A stretch of 64,000 nucleotides of DNA from UBA4782 sp034430215 (GTDB lineage: Bacteria; Chloroflexota; Anaerolineae; Anaerolineales; Anaerolineaceae), in the NCBI GenBank assembly GCA_034430215.1, contig DAOUFE010000045.1:31999-95998 (forward strand). The letters run 5' to 3'. The notes under the pieces are model-generated. The model saw nothing but the letters and a program-made list of their open reading frames with translations, was not told the origin of the DNA and searched no databases. How positions within the stretch are numbered: the stretch's first letter is position 1; every line of letters begins with the position of its first letter. Below are positions 19,188-28,902 of the stretch, in pieces. The position numbers were made by a program, and so were the translations under genes.

Positions 19188-19222
19188 AAGAGCCATGGGA
19201 TTTCAATTCTCATGGCTCTTAA
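19188..19222 (+). terminator. Intrinsic terminator between convergent genes
   Basis: AAGAGCCATGGGA pairs with TCTCATGGCTCTT around a short loop, flanked by A- and T-rich runs. It probably serves both the repeat protein and the minus-strand gene that follows. Confidence 0.8.
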
Positions 19223-19227
19223 TATTT

Positions 19228-21726
19228 CTACGGCATGGTCGCGGAGTAAAGCTGGTTGCCAAAAGCCATCAAAATCTGCCTGCCCGGGGTGACCACGAAG
19301 GCAGTAGCTTCACTTGCCGGCAGCGGATAATCATCATTGGACTGTGGGCGTACTTGTTTAATAAAGGTCAATGCCAGACTGAATTGGTACACCGAAGGAC
19401 TCCTGGTATCCAGAATATACAATGAAGGTCCCAGGGGATCGGTAGACATCATCTGTACGAAATGCGTATCAGGCATAATGGCTGGTTCCGGTTCTGCAGC
19501 ACTGACCCGTTCATCATGATAGGGTGCTTTGAGATTGCACTTGGTTTTGTCATCCCTCCCCAGACGATAAGTACAGGTTGACATACTGCCATCTTGATGC
19601 AGCATGTACACGTCATTTCCGTATGCAGTGATGGCAATCAGGTCTGACAAGACAGGTTTTTGATCATCAAAAAACCAGTTTGGATTTTGATCAAAAGATT
19701 GATTATTTCCGCGATAGGTCAAAATGGTATCTTTGGGTATATCAAGAATAAACAAGTTTGATCCACCGAGTTCTACATCGGATAGCGAACCCCAATTGTT
19801 ATCTGGTGCAGCCAGACTGGTTACCACAGGTTGATCCTCTGGTATGCAATACATGAGATTGCCCGTTTTATCGACCGCCAAAACCGTTGCTCCAAAGGGA
19901 CTGTTGGCAGGAAGCGCAACAATATCGACCAGGTCGCTTACCACCAGAACTCCCCTTACCCCCGAGCTGCATTCAAAGTTCTCATCCATCTTGTAAGTAC
20001 TGCCAGTCAATTCAAGGCGCAGTACTCTGTTTTGGGCAGCATCCAGGGCATATACTTCCGTCTGGTTTGCCACCATTCGAGTGATATTTGCTCCAATTGT
20101 CTGTTGTACTAATAAAGGCTGGAAAAGCGTACGGTAAATTCCATCCAGATTATCCAGTGTGCTTTCAATTTCGGTTCTCATCTGTCGGGATGCATCGCTT
20201 TTGCCATATTTTTCTGCCATTTCCAGCAGTTCTTCTGCCCGGTTCCAGGTTTCGCGTTGGATCTGAATATCAGTGGTGTTCCGCGCAAGTTCTACCTGTT
20301 GGGCTGCCTGTGCTAAAAATTCTTGATGGCGTTCTGATCTCCCCAGTCGAAAATATACTGTGGCACCAATGGCAACCACGATCAAAGGAACCACAATGGC
20401 AATAAAAAGCATATTGCGAGCAGAAAGGGCGTTTTCGGACGGTTCTTCTCCAGGCAGCAATTTACTGGTTATGGTGGCTGCTGTTTGATTTATTTTCCTG
20501 TTCGTAGTACGGAGCTTGATCCACCAGGCTGCCAGGCTCTGCATCCAGGCATCATTGGTTTGCTTGTTTTCCTCTTCACTCTCTCTGACAGGTGCAGCAG
20601 CATTCCTGATCGCCGGACTGACCGGGATGGCTTCTTCCTTGATCACTTCTGGAACTGGCCCGATACTGCGAGATGTCACCGGTCTGACCGGGCGATGTCT
20701 ACTTGCTACCGTAGTAACCTGTGAAACTGTAGGAATGGGAGGTTCAGATTCTGCATCTGCGACTGGTTCATTTACCTGCCTTTCTTGTACTTGCTCTGGT
20801 TTTTCCATTACAGCAGGGAGGGTGGTTTCTTTTATGTCCTCGTTTGGTACTGGCTGTGGAATATCCAATTTTTCAGGCGGCGTATCAATCACCGGGATAT
20901 CTTCTGCGGCTATCTCTTTGACAATAGGTTGTTCTGGTGTGCTTATGCCATTTGATAATCCTGTATTCATTTCAGAAGGGGCTTTTCTGGCAGGGGGTTC
21001 TCCTGCTGGAATAAAGCGGGTGCGAGGTTTCAACCGGTGAATTTCACCTTTACCTTCACGCACCTGGACCAAACCGGCTTGCAGGTCAAAACCTACCAGG
21101 CTCATCAATCGACGGCGTAAATGATCCAATGTTTGCTGAGCCCCATCATCAAGAGTCTCAGATGTCCAACCGGATGGAGGTTTTGCACAAAAAAGCACCA
21201 GATCAGCATTTTGCAGAGAACATTGAAAATACCGGATGGGAGTGACTTTGCTGACACCCAAGCCACGCGTACCCGTTTCGATGTCGCAGAATTCCTCCAT
21301 GCCTGATTTGGTTAAGATAAAGGTATGCGTGGTGCCTGCATGTGCCAGAAACAGGTCGTTCCCCCGAAGAGCAGCCAGATTGACCACTGCCACCCGTTGT
21401 TGTTTCTCAAAGGTGGAATGTAAATTTGACTCAAGGAGGATAGTATTCAACCTTTCAGCAGCAGCTCGCAACCCAGAGGTGATGGAACCGCGGCTGGAAA
21501 AGTAAGTATTCACAGCTTCATCCATCAGCTTCTCGTTTTCGTCTGGTGTAAATGCTTTTCCACTGAGAAGACTGATAAGGACGAAGAAACGGTCATTAAC
21601 GCGGCTGCGTTCGCAGCGCCTGGGAGCGCCTAGAACCAGCAGGTTATTCATCTGGGTTTCTTCTTGACCATGAATAAGTTGTAAGGGGAGTACGTAGAGA
21701 TCCAGCATATCGTGATTATACATCAT
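19228..21726 (-). CDS. PP2C-like/propeller membrane protein
   Basis: A large protein (about 832 residues from the ATG at 21726; ATGs at 21723 and 21708 are also possible, and the frame stays open further upstream into the previous gene's terminator). The N-terminal 230 residues resemble a degenerate PP2C/SpoIIE-type phosphatase domain: NDRFFVLISLLSGKAF, FLAHAGTTHTFILTKSG, and GLGVSKVTPIRYFQ in place of intact metal-binding Asp-Gly motifs. A Pro/Glu/Val-rich linker follows, then one membrane helix (about residues 434-452) and a coiled stretch. The C-terminal 280 residues look like a beta-propeller on the outer side. It may sense or bind a cell-envelope ligand. Confidence 0.55.
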   Translation of the reverse strand: MMYNHDMLDLYVLPLQLIHGQEETQMNNLLVLGAPRRCERSRVNDRFFVLISLLSGKAFTPDENEKLMDEAVNTYFSSRGSITSGLRAAAERLNTILLESNLHSTFEKQQRVAVVNLAALRGNDLFLAHAGTTHTFILTKSGMEEFCDIETGTRGLGVSKVTPIRYFQCSLQNADLVLFCAKPPSGWTSETLDDGAQQTLDHLRRRLMSLVGFDLQAGLVQVREGKGEIHRLKPRTRFIPAGEPPARKAPSEMNTGLSNGISTPEQPIVKEIAAEDIPVIDTPPEKLDIPQPVPNEDIKETTLPAVMEKPEQVQERQVNEPVADAESEPPIPTVSQVTTVASRHRPVRPVTSRSIGPVPEVIKEEAIPVSPAIRNAAAPVRESEEENKQTNDAWMQSLAAWWIKLRTTNRKINQTAATITSKLLPGEEPSENALSARNMLFIAIVVPLIVVAIGATVYFRLGRSERHQEFLAQAAQQVELARNTTDIQIQRETWNRAEELLEMAEKYGKSDASRQMRTEIESTLDNLDGIYRTLFQPLLVQQTIGANITRMVANQTEVYALDAAQNRVLRLELTGSTYKMDENFECSSGVRGVLVVSDLVDIVALPANSPFGATVLAVDKTGNLMYCIPEDQPVVTSLAAPDNNWGSLSDVELGGSNLFILDIPKDTILTYRGNNQSFDQNPNWFFDDQKPVLSDLIAITAYGNDVYMLHQDGSMSTCTYRLGRDDKTKCNLKAPYHDERVSAAEPEPAIMPDTHFVQMMSTDPLGPSLYILDTRSPSVYQFSLALTFIKQVRPQSNDDYPLPASEATAFVVTPGRQILMAFGNQLYSATMP

Positions 21727-21757
21727 GCGGAAAAGCCCTGTTTTCGTGAGAAGGCAT

Positions 21758-21792
21758 AAAAAAAACCTGTGAAACAGGGTTCTGCTCACAGG
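21758..21792 (-). terminator. Intrinsic terminator of rho-M23 unit
   Basis: On the minus strand CCTGTGA and TCACAGG form a stem followed by eight T. It lies downstream of the M23 peptidase gene and upstream of the chosen start of the PP2C-like gene. Confidence 0.75.
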
Positions 21793-21814
21793 GCTTTCGT
21801 ATTTCAAAGTTTTA

Positions 21815-22933
21815 TTATGGTAATACGTACCATGGGTTGACAAACCCACCGTTCAGCCTGACCTCGAAATGAAGGTGGGGACCAGTGGAGTTTCCTGTGC
21901 TGCCTGCCAACCCAATTACTGTACCTTGATAGACGCTCTGACCGCAGCCGACATTGATCGAGTACAAGTGGGCGTACAGAGTATGATAACCATTTCCATG
22001 ATCGATCATGATCATATTGCCATACCCGCCGCCGATCCAACCTGCATACACCACTACACCGCTATCCGCAGCGTAAACGGGTGCGGTTTCAGGTGCTGCG
22101 ATGTCTATTCCGAGGTGTCCTGACCAGTAATCATTACCAGAAAGGTAGTGGTTTATGGTAGGCCATATGAACGAACCTGATCCACCAAGGCCACCTCCCG
22201 ATAATTCACATCCACCAGGGCCATCGATGGTCTTTGAGGCACCTGCATTCGGTTTCCAAACCGTAGGGATGACCCACTGCCGGTTTTCACGCCATCCACC
22301 AGGGATCATCACATAAGTTCCGGTTTCGATCACCGGGTTGGTCATGTCGAGGTTGTTTTGTGGCCAGGAAAGGATATCTGATGCATTAACAAAATAACGG
22401 GATGCGACTGTATCCAGAGTATCCCCATCCTGCCATTGGTAATAGACGCCATCGGTAGGTGGAATCTTAAGCGTCTGACCAACGGAAAGCATGTTGGGAT
22501 TATCGTCCAGAATATCGTAATTCGCCCACAATACCGTCTCTGGTTTCAGTTTGTACTTGGTGGCGATTGAAAATACTGAATCACCCTTCTGAACCGTATA
22601 TTCCACAATTCCGGTTCTTGAACGGTTAAGCAAGACGGTATGCGGATTGGTAGTTCTGGAAACTGCTTCAAAGGTATCTGATACCGGAACGAAATCTGGC
22701 AGCCCTGCAGCCGGCACACTATTTTCTGGCTCACCTGCTTCAACCGTTATTTGTGCTTCAGAGACGGGTTGAGCCAGTACTTCTTTCATTGCACCCTGGC
22801 TCAACATTAAAAAAGCCAGGTATGCCACGATCATGATCGTAATTCCCCATGATCCAGCGGTTAACCAGATCATTGCCGCCGGGCTTAATCCCTGCCCGGT
22901 TTGTCTGGTTTCACCTGTGGGTTTTCCTTTCAC
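21815..22933 (-). CDS. Membrane-anchored LysM/M23 peptidase
   Basis: Envelope peptidase or peptidoglycan-binding factor of 372 residues. One membrane helix (about residues 22-44) is followed by two LysM domains: YTVQKGDSVFSIATKYKL (about residue 113) and YQWQDGDTLDTVASRYF (about residue 163). The M23 domain is C-terminal, with zinc ligands in GHLGIDIAAP and in GPHLHFEVRLNGGFVNP. All the usual His/Asp residues are visible, so it is probably an active endopeptidase. Its start overlaps the rho stop by four bases. Confidence 0.88.
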   Translation of the reverse strand: MKGKPTGETRQTGQGLSPAAMIWLTAGSWGITIMIVAYLAFLMLSQGAMKEVLAQPVSEAQITVEAGEPENSVPAAGLPDFVPVSDTFEAVSRTTNPHTVLLNRSRTGIVEYTVQKGDSVFSIATKYKLKPETVLWANYDILDDNPNMLSVGQTLKIPPTDGVYYQWQDGDTLDTVASRYFVNASDILSWPQNNLDMTNPVIETGTYVMIPGGWRENRQWVIPTVWKPNAGASKTIDGPGGCELSGGGLGGSGSFIWPTINHYLSGNDYWSGHLGIDIAAPETAPVYAADSGVVVYAGWIGGGYGNMIMIDHGNGYHTLYAHLYSINVGCGQSVYQGTVIGLAGSTGNSTGPHLHFEVRLNGGFVNPWYVLP

Positions 22934-24204
22934 ATATCCTCCGTCAAGTTCTCCAAAAATTCCTGGTTATTACGTGTTTTTGACATGCGCTGCAAAATCG
23001 CTTCTGTGGCAACTGCAGGATCCATACCGGCACCCTGTGGCGCCTGACCAATCATTTGCAGGTACATGCGGCGCATTAACCAGGCGCGCTGCAAAATATC
23101 TGGCCCAAGCAGCAGGTCTTCACGGCGTGTAGAAGAACGTTCGATATCGATAGCCGGGAAAATGCGTCGTTCCTGCAGTTTGCGGGAAAGATGCAATTCC
23201 ATGTTGCCGGTGCCTTTAAACTCTTCATATACCACATCATCCAACCGTGATCCAGTATCCACCAGCGCGGTCGCAATGATGGTCAGTGATCCGCCTTCTT
23301 CCAGGTTACGGGCTGCGCCAAAGAACCGTTTGGGCGGGTACAATGCTGATGGGTCCATACCACCTGAAAGTGTGCGACCTGATGGATTCACCACCAGGTT
23401 GTAAGCGCGAGCCAGGCGGGTCAATGAGTCCATTAAGATTACCACATCTCGCCCAATTTCAACCAGACGTTTAGCACGCTCTAATGTGATCTCTGCGGTA
23501 CGTACATGAGCGGTCACCGGCTCGTCAAATGTTGATGCAACTACTTCGGCATCCACCGAGCGATCCATATCGGTAACCTCTTCAGGACGTTCGCCGATCA
23601 ATGCAATGATGAGATGGACTTCTGGGTTTTTAGTTGAGATGGAATTGGCAAGCTGCTTGAGAATGGTGGTTTTACCGGCTTTAGGAGGAGAAACGATCAT
23701 ACCGCGCTGCCCGCGACCGATGGGGGCGATGAGGTTGATCAAACGGGACGAAAGGATCGTGCGGTCAGTTTCAAGATCAAATCGTTTATCAGGGAAGATG
23801 GGCGTCAGGTTTTCAAATGTGGTTCTGCCCATAGCTTCTTCGGGGGTTATCCCATTGACAGATTCAACCTTGAGTAAGCCATAATGCCGTTCTGTTTCTC
23901 GTGGTGGGCGCACATGCCCGATCACCAGATCACCGCTGCGTAATTCATACCTTCGTAGCTGTGCCTGCGATACATAAACATCGTCCGGACCAATCTGGTA
24001 GTTGGTACGTAAAAAGCCAATGCCTTCATTCATGATTTCTAAAACGCCACCGCGAACCTCAAGACCTTCTTTTTCCGCTTCGTATTGCCGGATTTTGATC
24101 AAGAGGTTTTCTTTCTTCAAGCGATTGGCGTTGGGAATTCCCAGTTCTGCGGCTGTTGTGCGCAACTGCTGTAGAGGAGAATTTTCCATTTCAATAATTT
24201 TCAT
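22930..24204 (-). CDS. rho: Transcription termination factor Rho
   Basis: Hexameric RNA helicase ending transcription at C-rich, untranslated RNA. An N-terminal Rho_N helix domain (about residues 8-42) and an RNA-binding cold-shock fold (about 50-125, with GFLR and DVYVSQAQLRRYELRSGD) precede the ATPase core. The core has Walker A in SPPKAGKTTILKQLA (about residue 178) and Walker B in VVILMDSLTRLARAYN (about residue 263). The length of 424 is normal. It forms a minus-strand operon with the M23 peptidase. Confidence 0.95.
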   Translation of the reverse strand: MKIIEMENSPLQQLRTTAAELGIPNANRLKKENLLIKIRQYEAEKEGLEVRGGVLEIMNEGIGFLRTNYQIGPDDVYVSQAQLRRYELRSGDLVIGHVRPPRETERHYGLLKVESVNGITPEEAMGRTTFENLTPIFPDKRFDLETDRTILSSRLINLIAPIGRGQRGMIVSPPKAGKTTILKQLANSISTKNPEVHLIIALIGERPEEVTDMDRSVDAEVVASTFDEPVTAHVRTAEITLERAKRLVEIGRDVVILMDSLTRLARAYNLVVNPSGRTLSGGMDPSALYPPKRFFGAARNLEEGGSLTIIATALVDTGSRLDDVVYEEFKGTGNMELHLSRKLQERRIFPAIDIERSSTRREDLLLGPDILQRAWLMRRMYLQMIGQAPQGAGMDPAVATEAILQRMSKTRNNQEFLENLTEDM

Positions 24205-24701
24205 AGGTTCATAATCTCACAATTTGGGATGATTTCATATTTATTTCGAACCACGCCACCCTTGGTAAGGTTCGTATCATTCGCTGTAAATGTTAACATG
24301 TTTTTCGGGAAGAATATTTCAAGGCGTCAAAAGACACCATTCGTGAAATGCTTTCTACAGATAATCTAAAGTTCTATCATTGTGGGGTAAAAAAATTATA
24401 GCATGGATTAAATAGAATCGCAAGCGAAAAAATTTGTAAAAAATCGATTTACTCGCTGTGAAAGAGTAGTATAGTTATTGCAACTATTTTCTTCACAACA
24501 AAAATTAGAGGTGGTACGTTATTGTTATACACATTTTGGGTTCAATCAACAAAATATTGGCAAAACAGTTAATCTGACGATATTGTTGCTAAACCTGCAA
24601 CATCAAAGGGATATTATTTGTTTATAGCAACAAACCTTCAAATGTTTTCTTCTTTGCAGTGGATATAAGGCTCATCATTACGCATTCATAAAAGAGGGTT
24701 T
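24205..24701. promoter_or_regulatory. 497-bp AT-rich control region between rho and the cas operon
   Basis: No gene is visible. The region must hold the divergent promoters of rho and of the WYL-cas operon. It contains three short dyads: ATAGTT-ATTGC-AACTAT (24471-24487), TGTTGC-taaacct-GCAACA (24584-24602) and TTGTT-TATAGC-AACAA (24618-24633). All share the GCAAC theme and lie before the WYL gene. They are candidate operators for its own product. Confidence 0.45.
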
Positions 24702-25679
24702 ATGAATCCTTCCGAAAAGAAATCAGACCGATTATCAGAAATTGAGCAAATGCTCTTAGCTCATCCTGAAGGAATGACCCAGGCTGAAATTGCCAAAAGA
24801 TTGAATGTTCATCGATCGACGATTAACCGGTATATCCCTAACCTGCCTGGGCATGTCTATATTGACGACTTTGACCACAAGAAATGGAAGGTTGACCGGA
24901 AGGCATACCTGGTGAACGTGCGCTTTACTCTTGATGAAGCTATGGCGGTTCACCTGGCAACCCGTTTGTTGGCAACCCGAATGGATAAGCAGAATCCTCA
25001 TGCTGCTTCAGCATTGCGTAAGTTAGGCAGCTCATTAGAAAGGCTTGCTCCACGCATCAGCCTGCACCTGCAGCAATCTGCTGATGCGATGGATGACCCT
25101 GCCCGCGGGCAAGATCCTAACTTTTTACGTTCGTTAGAGGTGATCACCCAGGCATGGTCCCTTCAATGTTATGTGCATCTCTGGTATCGCCCTGAAAATG
25201 GAGAGCTGAAGGAATACGATTTTGCTCCTTATTTTATTGAACCTTATGCCATTGGGCAATCCGTTCACACGATAGGCTGGACTGTTCCACCAGAGGCTTT
25301 ACGTACTTTCAAGGTGGAGCGAATCGAAAGGATCGAGCTGACAAAGGTGCCCTATGAGATTCCCGGATCATTCAACCCGGAAGAATTACTGAAAGACGCC
25401 TGGGGCATCTGGTACACCGATAAAGATCCTATTGAAGTGGTATTGAAATTTCATCAGCGGGTGGCACGTAGGGTGAGGGAAACACGCTGGCATCGTTCAG
25501 AGCAGGTTGTCGAACTGGAAGACGGCAGCCTGCTATGGCGAGCCTGGATCGCTGAACCACAGGAAATGCTCCCCTGGATTCGGGGGTGGGGGGCAGATTG
25601 TGAAGTGTTGGAACCGGAAAACGTACGCCTGGGGCTGATCGAGGAAGTAAAGAAGCTGAAAGAAAGGTATGGGGTATGA
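24702..25679 (+). CDS. WYL-domain HTH regulator of the cas operon
   Basis: Transcriptional regulator of 325 residues. The N-terminal DeoR-like winged helix is clear: GMTQAEIAKRLNVHRSTINR (about residues 25-44). The middle and C-terminal parts resemble the WYL ligand-binding region followed by the WCX extension (VHLWYRPENGELKEY, then YAIGQSVHTIGW). Its stop overlaps the cas3 start by four bases (25676-25679), so it is the first gene of the cas operon. WYL regulators commonly control phage-defence genes by sensing nucleic acid or nucleotide ligands. Repressor or activator action cannot be read from the sequence. Confidence 0.85.
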   Translation: MNPSEKKSDRLSEIEQMLLAHPEGMTQAEIAKRLNVHRSTINRYIPNLPGHVYIDDFDHKKWKVDRKAYLVNVRFTLDEAMAVHLATRLLATRMDKQNPHAASALRKLGSSLERLAPRISLHLQQSADAMDDPARGQDPNFLRSLEVITQAWSLQCYVHLWYRPENGELKEYDFAPYFIEPYAIGQSVHTIGWTVPPEALRTFKVERIERIELTKVPYEIPGSFNPEELLKDAWGIWYTDKDPIEVVLKFHQRVARRVRETRWHRSEQVVELEDGSLLWRAWIAEPQEMLPWIRGWGADCEVLEPENVRLGLIEEVKKLKERYGV

Positions 25680-28162
25680 ATGAAGGAATAAACCAGTTAA
25701 TAGCTCACTATCGCAAGAGTGATAAAACACCCCAATTGCTTATAGACCATCTGCATGGGGTTTCTCAATGGTCAGGCATATTTGCTGACAAGATTGGTAT
25801 GAGAGAGACGGGCGAACTCCTTGGTTTACTTCATGATTTTGGTAAAGCCAGTGAGTTATTCCAAAACTATCTTCTCTCAGCAGAAGAGGTAATAAAACCC
25901 GATGACATAAGATACATAAAAACAGATGAAATGCGGGGAAGGATTGATCATTCTACCGCTGGAGCACAGGTTATCTTTGAAAAACTATGGAATAAAGGAG
26001 CAAAAGAAAAAATATGTGCCCAGGTTATGACTTTATGTATAGCTTCTCACCATTCCGGGTTGATTGACTGTATTTCGCCAGATGGGGAAAATAATTTTCA
26101 AAGACGTATGGGTAAAGATGATGAAAGTACTCATAAGAAAGAAGTCACGGAAAAATTCAAGGAATTAGAAAAGGAAATTGAAAGCTCACTTTCAAGAACA
26201 ATCATTGACCAAATTTTTAATAAGTTAAGAAATCTTTCTACCAAAAACAACGACTCACAAGAGACTGCTATTTTCAAAATTGGGTTGCTCATCCGATTTT
26301 TATTGAGTTGTTTGATAGATGCAGATCGGATTGACACTGCGGATTTTGAGACACCAGGTATTTCTGAAATCCGGAATTATGGGCAATACCATCCCTGGGA
26401 AATCTTGATCGAACGATTGAATACCAGAATTGCCGAGTTCGATAATAAGCAAGATAAAAACGAGGTGGATGCTTTGCGGTCACGGGTATCTCAGGCCTGT
26501 TTTGATTTTGCAGCAAAACCAAAGGGGATTTACCAACTTACGGTTCCCACAGGTGGAGGAAAAACGCTGGCAAGTTTACGCTTTGCACTCCACCATGCTG
26601 CAAGGTACGGTATGGAAAGGGTTTTCTATGTCATTCCTTACACGTCAATTATTGACCAGAACGCTGATGAGATCAGAAGGATATTAGAAGATAAAGATGA
26701 AAAAGGGCAGTATCTGGATAAGGTTGTTCTGGAGCATCATTCCAACCTGACGCCCGATGAAGAAACATACACGCAGCGCATCCTGGCGCAAAACTGGGAC
26801 GCCCCAGTCGTGCTGACAACCCAGGTTCAATTCCTTGATACCCTGTTTGGAGCAAGAACCAGAGGTGCAAGAAGAATGCATCAATTGGCTAACTCGGTCA
26901 TCATTTTGGATGAAGTACAAACCCTGCCGATTAACACGATCTATATGTTGAATAACGCTTTACGTTTCCTTGTTGAAACATGTGGCGCCACAGTAGTCCT
27001 TTGCACTGCTACGCAGCCCCCTCTAAATAAGCTTGATTCCAGTTACCATGCCTTGACCATTCATAGTGAGCAAAAGATTATTCAGAATGAAAAAGAGCTT
27101 TACCAAAAATTAAACCGTGTAGGCGTATTTGATAAGCGCAAGATTGGTGGGTGGAATAATGAGGAAGTAGCGGAACTTGCAATAAATCAGTTAGAAGAAA
27201 AAGGAAGCGTATTAGTCGTTGTCAATACAAAAGAATCAGCTCGTACGCTGTATCAAACCATTGACAATATGAAACTGGAGGATCTGAATCTCTTTCACCT
27301 GAGCACCAATATGTGTCCTGCTCATCGGTTGAAAATACTGGATGAAGTAAAAGGAAGACTTGAGCAAAAACAGCACACCATTTGCATCAGCACACAGCTT
27401 ATTGAAGCTGGTGTAGACATTGATTTTGGTGCAGTGATCCGGTACCTGGCAGGATTGGATTCGATCGCGCAATCCGCTGGACGTTGCAACCGGCATGGAA
27501 AACTGGAGCGTGGAAATGTCTGGATCGTCAACCCGGCAGAACAAGACATTGATAGATTAAGAACAATTGTCATTGGCACAAAGCAGGCAGAGCGTGTCCT
27601 GGATGAATTTAAGAATAATCCTTATGCGTTCGACAACGATTGTATTGGGCTTGACGCGATGGCTGCATTTTATAAGTACTACTATTATGTCCGGAAAGGT
27701 GAAATGCGATACAGCGTTGGGGGTAATTCGCCAATTGGCAGGGATGACGATCTTGTGAATGTCCTCTCGCAGAATACTCTTTCTGTAGAAAAGTACAAAG
27801 CCATTTACCATGCAGCACCCGATCTCTGTTTTATGCAGGCATTCCAGAGTGCGGCTGAGTCTTTCCGCGTGATTGATTCTCCTACACGTGGCGTGGTAGT
27901 TCAATATGGGAAAGAGGGAGAGGAGATCGTCAACGAACTGTGCAGCACTCCCGAACTGGATAAGCAGTACCGGTTGCTCAGGCGGGCACAAAAATATTCA
28001 GTAAATCTTTTCCCTTATATGTTTGATAAGTTTAAGGATTCAGGGGCAATCTGTGAGGTCCAGAAAGGTACAGGTGTATTCTATCTCGATAAAAAATGCT
28101 ATAGCGAAAAATTTGGCATTAATGAAGAAGAAAATGATGATCTGAATTGCAATTTTGTATGA
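25676..28162 (+). CDS. cas3: CRISPR-associated helicase/nuclease Cas3 (type I-C)
   Basis: Effector that unwinds and degrades DNA bound by Cascade. The N-terminal HD nuclease domain has LLHDFGKASELF (His53-Asp54) and later ASHHSGLIDC. The superfamily 2 helicase follows: Walker A TVPTGGGKTLASLRF (about residue 290), the DEAD-box position ILDEVQTLP (about residue 410), TATQPPL (motif III), and CISTQLIEAGVDIDF with QSAGRCNRHGK (motifs V and VI). The length of 828 residues is typical for HD-Cas3 fusions. It is coupled to the WYL gene upstream and to cas5 downstream. Confidence 0.95.
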   Translation: MNEGINQLIAHYRKSDKTPQLLIDHLHGVSQWSGIFADKIGMRETGELLGLLHDFGKASELFQNYLLSAEEVIKPDDIRYIKTDEMRGRIDHSTAGAQVIFEKLWNKGAKEKICAQVMTLCIASHHSGLIDCISPDGENNFQRRMGKDDESTHKKEVTEKFKELEKEIESSLSRTIIDQIFNKLRNLSTKNNDSQETAIFKIGLLIRFLLSCLIDADRIDTADFETPGISEIRNYGQYHPWEILIERLNTRIAEFDNKQDKNEVDALRSRVSQACFDFAAKPKGIYQLTVPTGGGKTLASLRFALHHAARYGMERVFYVIPYTSIIDQNADEIRRILEDKDEKGQYLDKVVLEHHSNLTPDEETYTQRILAQNWDAPVVLTTQVQFLDTLFGARTRGARRMHQLANSVIILDEVQTLPINTIYMLNNALRFLVETCGATVVLCTATQPPLNKLDSSYHALTIHSEQKIIQNEKELYQKLNRVGVFDKRKIGGWNNEEVAELAINQLEEKGSVLVVVNTKESARTLYQTIDNMKLEDLNLFHLSTNMCPAHRLKILDEVKGRLEQKQHTICISTQLIEAGVDIDFGAVIRYLAGLDSIAQSAGRCNRHGKLERGNVWIVNPAEQDIDRLRTIVIGTKQAERVLDEFKNNPYAFDNDCIGLDAMAAFYKYYYYVRKGEMRYSVGGNSPIGRDDDLVNVLSQNTLSVEKYKAIYHAAPDLCFMQAFQSAAESFRVIDSPTRGVVVQYGKEGEEIVNELCSTPELDKQYRLLRRAQKYSVNLFPYMFDKFKDSGAICEVQKGTGVFYLDKKCYSEKFGINEEENDDLNCNFV

Positions 28163-28172
28163 GGAGGTCTTA

Positions 28173-28901
28173 ATGCAAAATAAAAATATAGTGGAATTTA
28201 AAGTGTGGGGAAGGTATGCCCTGTTCACTGACCCCATTACCAAGATAGGAGGTGAAAAATATTCTTATCAGATTCCCACCTATGAAGCTCTCAAAGGGAT
28301 TCTGAGTTCGGTCTATTGGAAACCCACGATCATCTGGGTGATTGATAGGGTCAGGGTGATGAAACCCATTAAAACACAAACCCGCAGCATCAGGCCGATC
28401 AAATATCATACCAATAGCAATGATCTCTCAATCTATACCTATCTTTCTGATGTTGAATATCAGGTGCAGGCACATTTCGAGTGGAATTATGCACGCGAAA
28501 GTATGGCAGCTGATCGGAATGAAAACAAGCATTACTTTGTTGCCAAACGAATGATCGAACGGGGAGGGCGAAGGGATGTTTTTCTTGGCACGCGGGAATG
28601 CCAGGGGTATGTCGAATCGTGCCGGTTTGGCGAAGGTCAGGGATTCTATGATGATTATCCGGATGAACTATCCTTCGGGCTGATGTTCCATGGTTTTGAT
28701 TACCCTGATGAAGGAAAAAAAGATGAATTCTGGGCTCGTTTCTGGCGCCCAAAGATGGTCAAGGGGGTGGTTGAATTTTTACCTCCGGATGATAAATCCA
28801 TCATTCGAAATTTTGTACGCAAGATGACCGCTACACCAATTCCTTCCTGTGGGCTTGAAGAAAAAGGTCTCCTTGAAGGGTACAAGGAAGGAGCGGTGTG
28901 A
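28173..28901 (+). CDS. cas5c: Cas5c (Cas5d), crRNA-processing Cascade subunit
   Basis: In type I-C, which lacks Cas6, Cas5c cuts the CRISPR repeat RNA and caps the 5' handle of crRNA. The start at 28173 follows GAGGAGGT at ideal spacing; an ATG 18 bases upstream is less likely. The N-terminal RAMP fold appears as VEFKVWGRYALFTDP, and YSYQIPTYEALKGILSSVYW is the conserved segment around the active Tyr/Lys residues. CRFGEGQGFYDDYPDELSFG is also typical of the C-terminal half. The length is 242 residues. Confidence 0.92.
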   Translation: MQNKNIVEFKVWGRYALFTDPITKIGGEKYSYQIPTYEALKGILSSVYWKPTIIWVIDRVRVMKPIKTQTRSIRPIKYHTNSNDLSIYTYLSDVEYQVQAHFEWNYARESMAADRNENKHYFVAKRMIERGGRRDVFLGTRECQGYVESCRFGEGQGFYDDYPDELSFGLMFHGFDYPDEGKKDEFWARFWRPKMVKGVVEFLPPDDKSIIRNFVRKMTATPIPSCGLEEKGLLEGYKEGAV

Positions 28902-28902
28902 G

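Noticed and set aside
19228..21849. Extending the PP2C-like gene to the ATG at 21849
   Set aside because: That would read through the terminator of the M23 gene and overlap its coding region; starts at 21726-21708 fit better.
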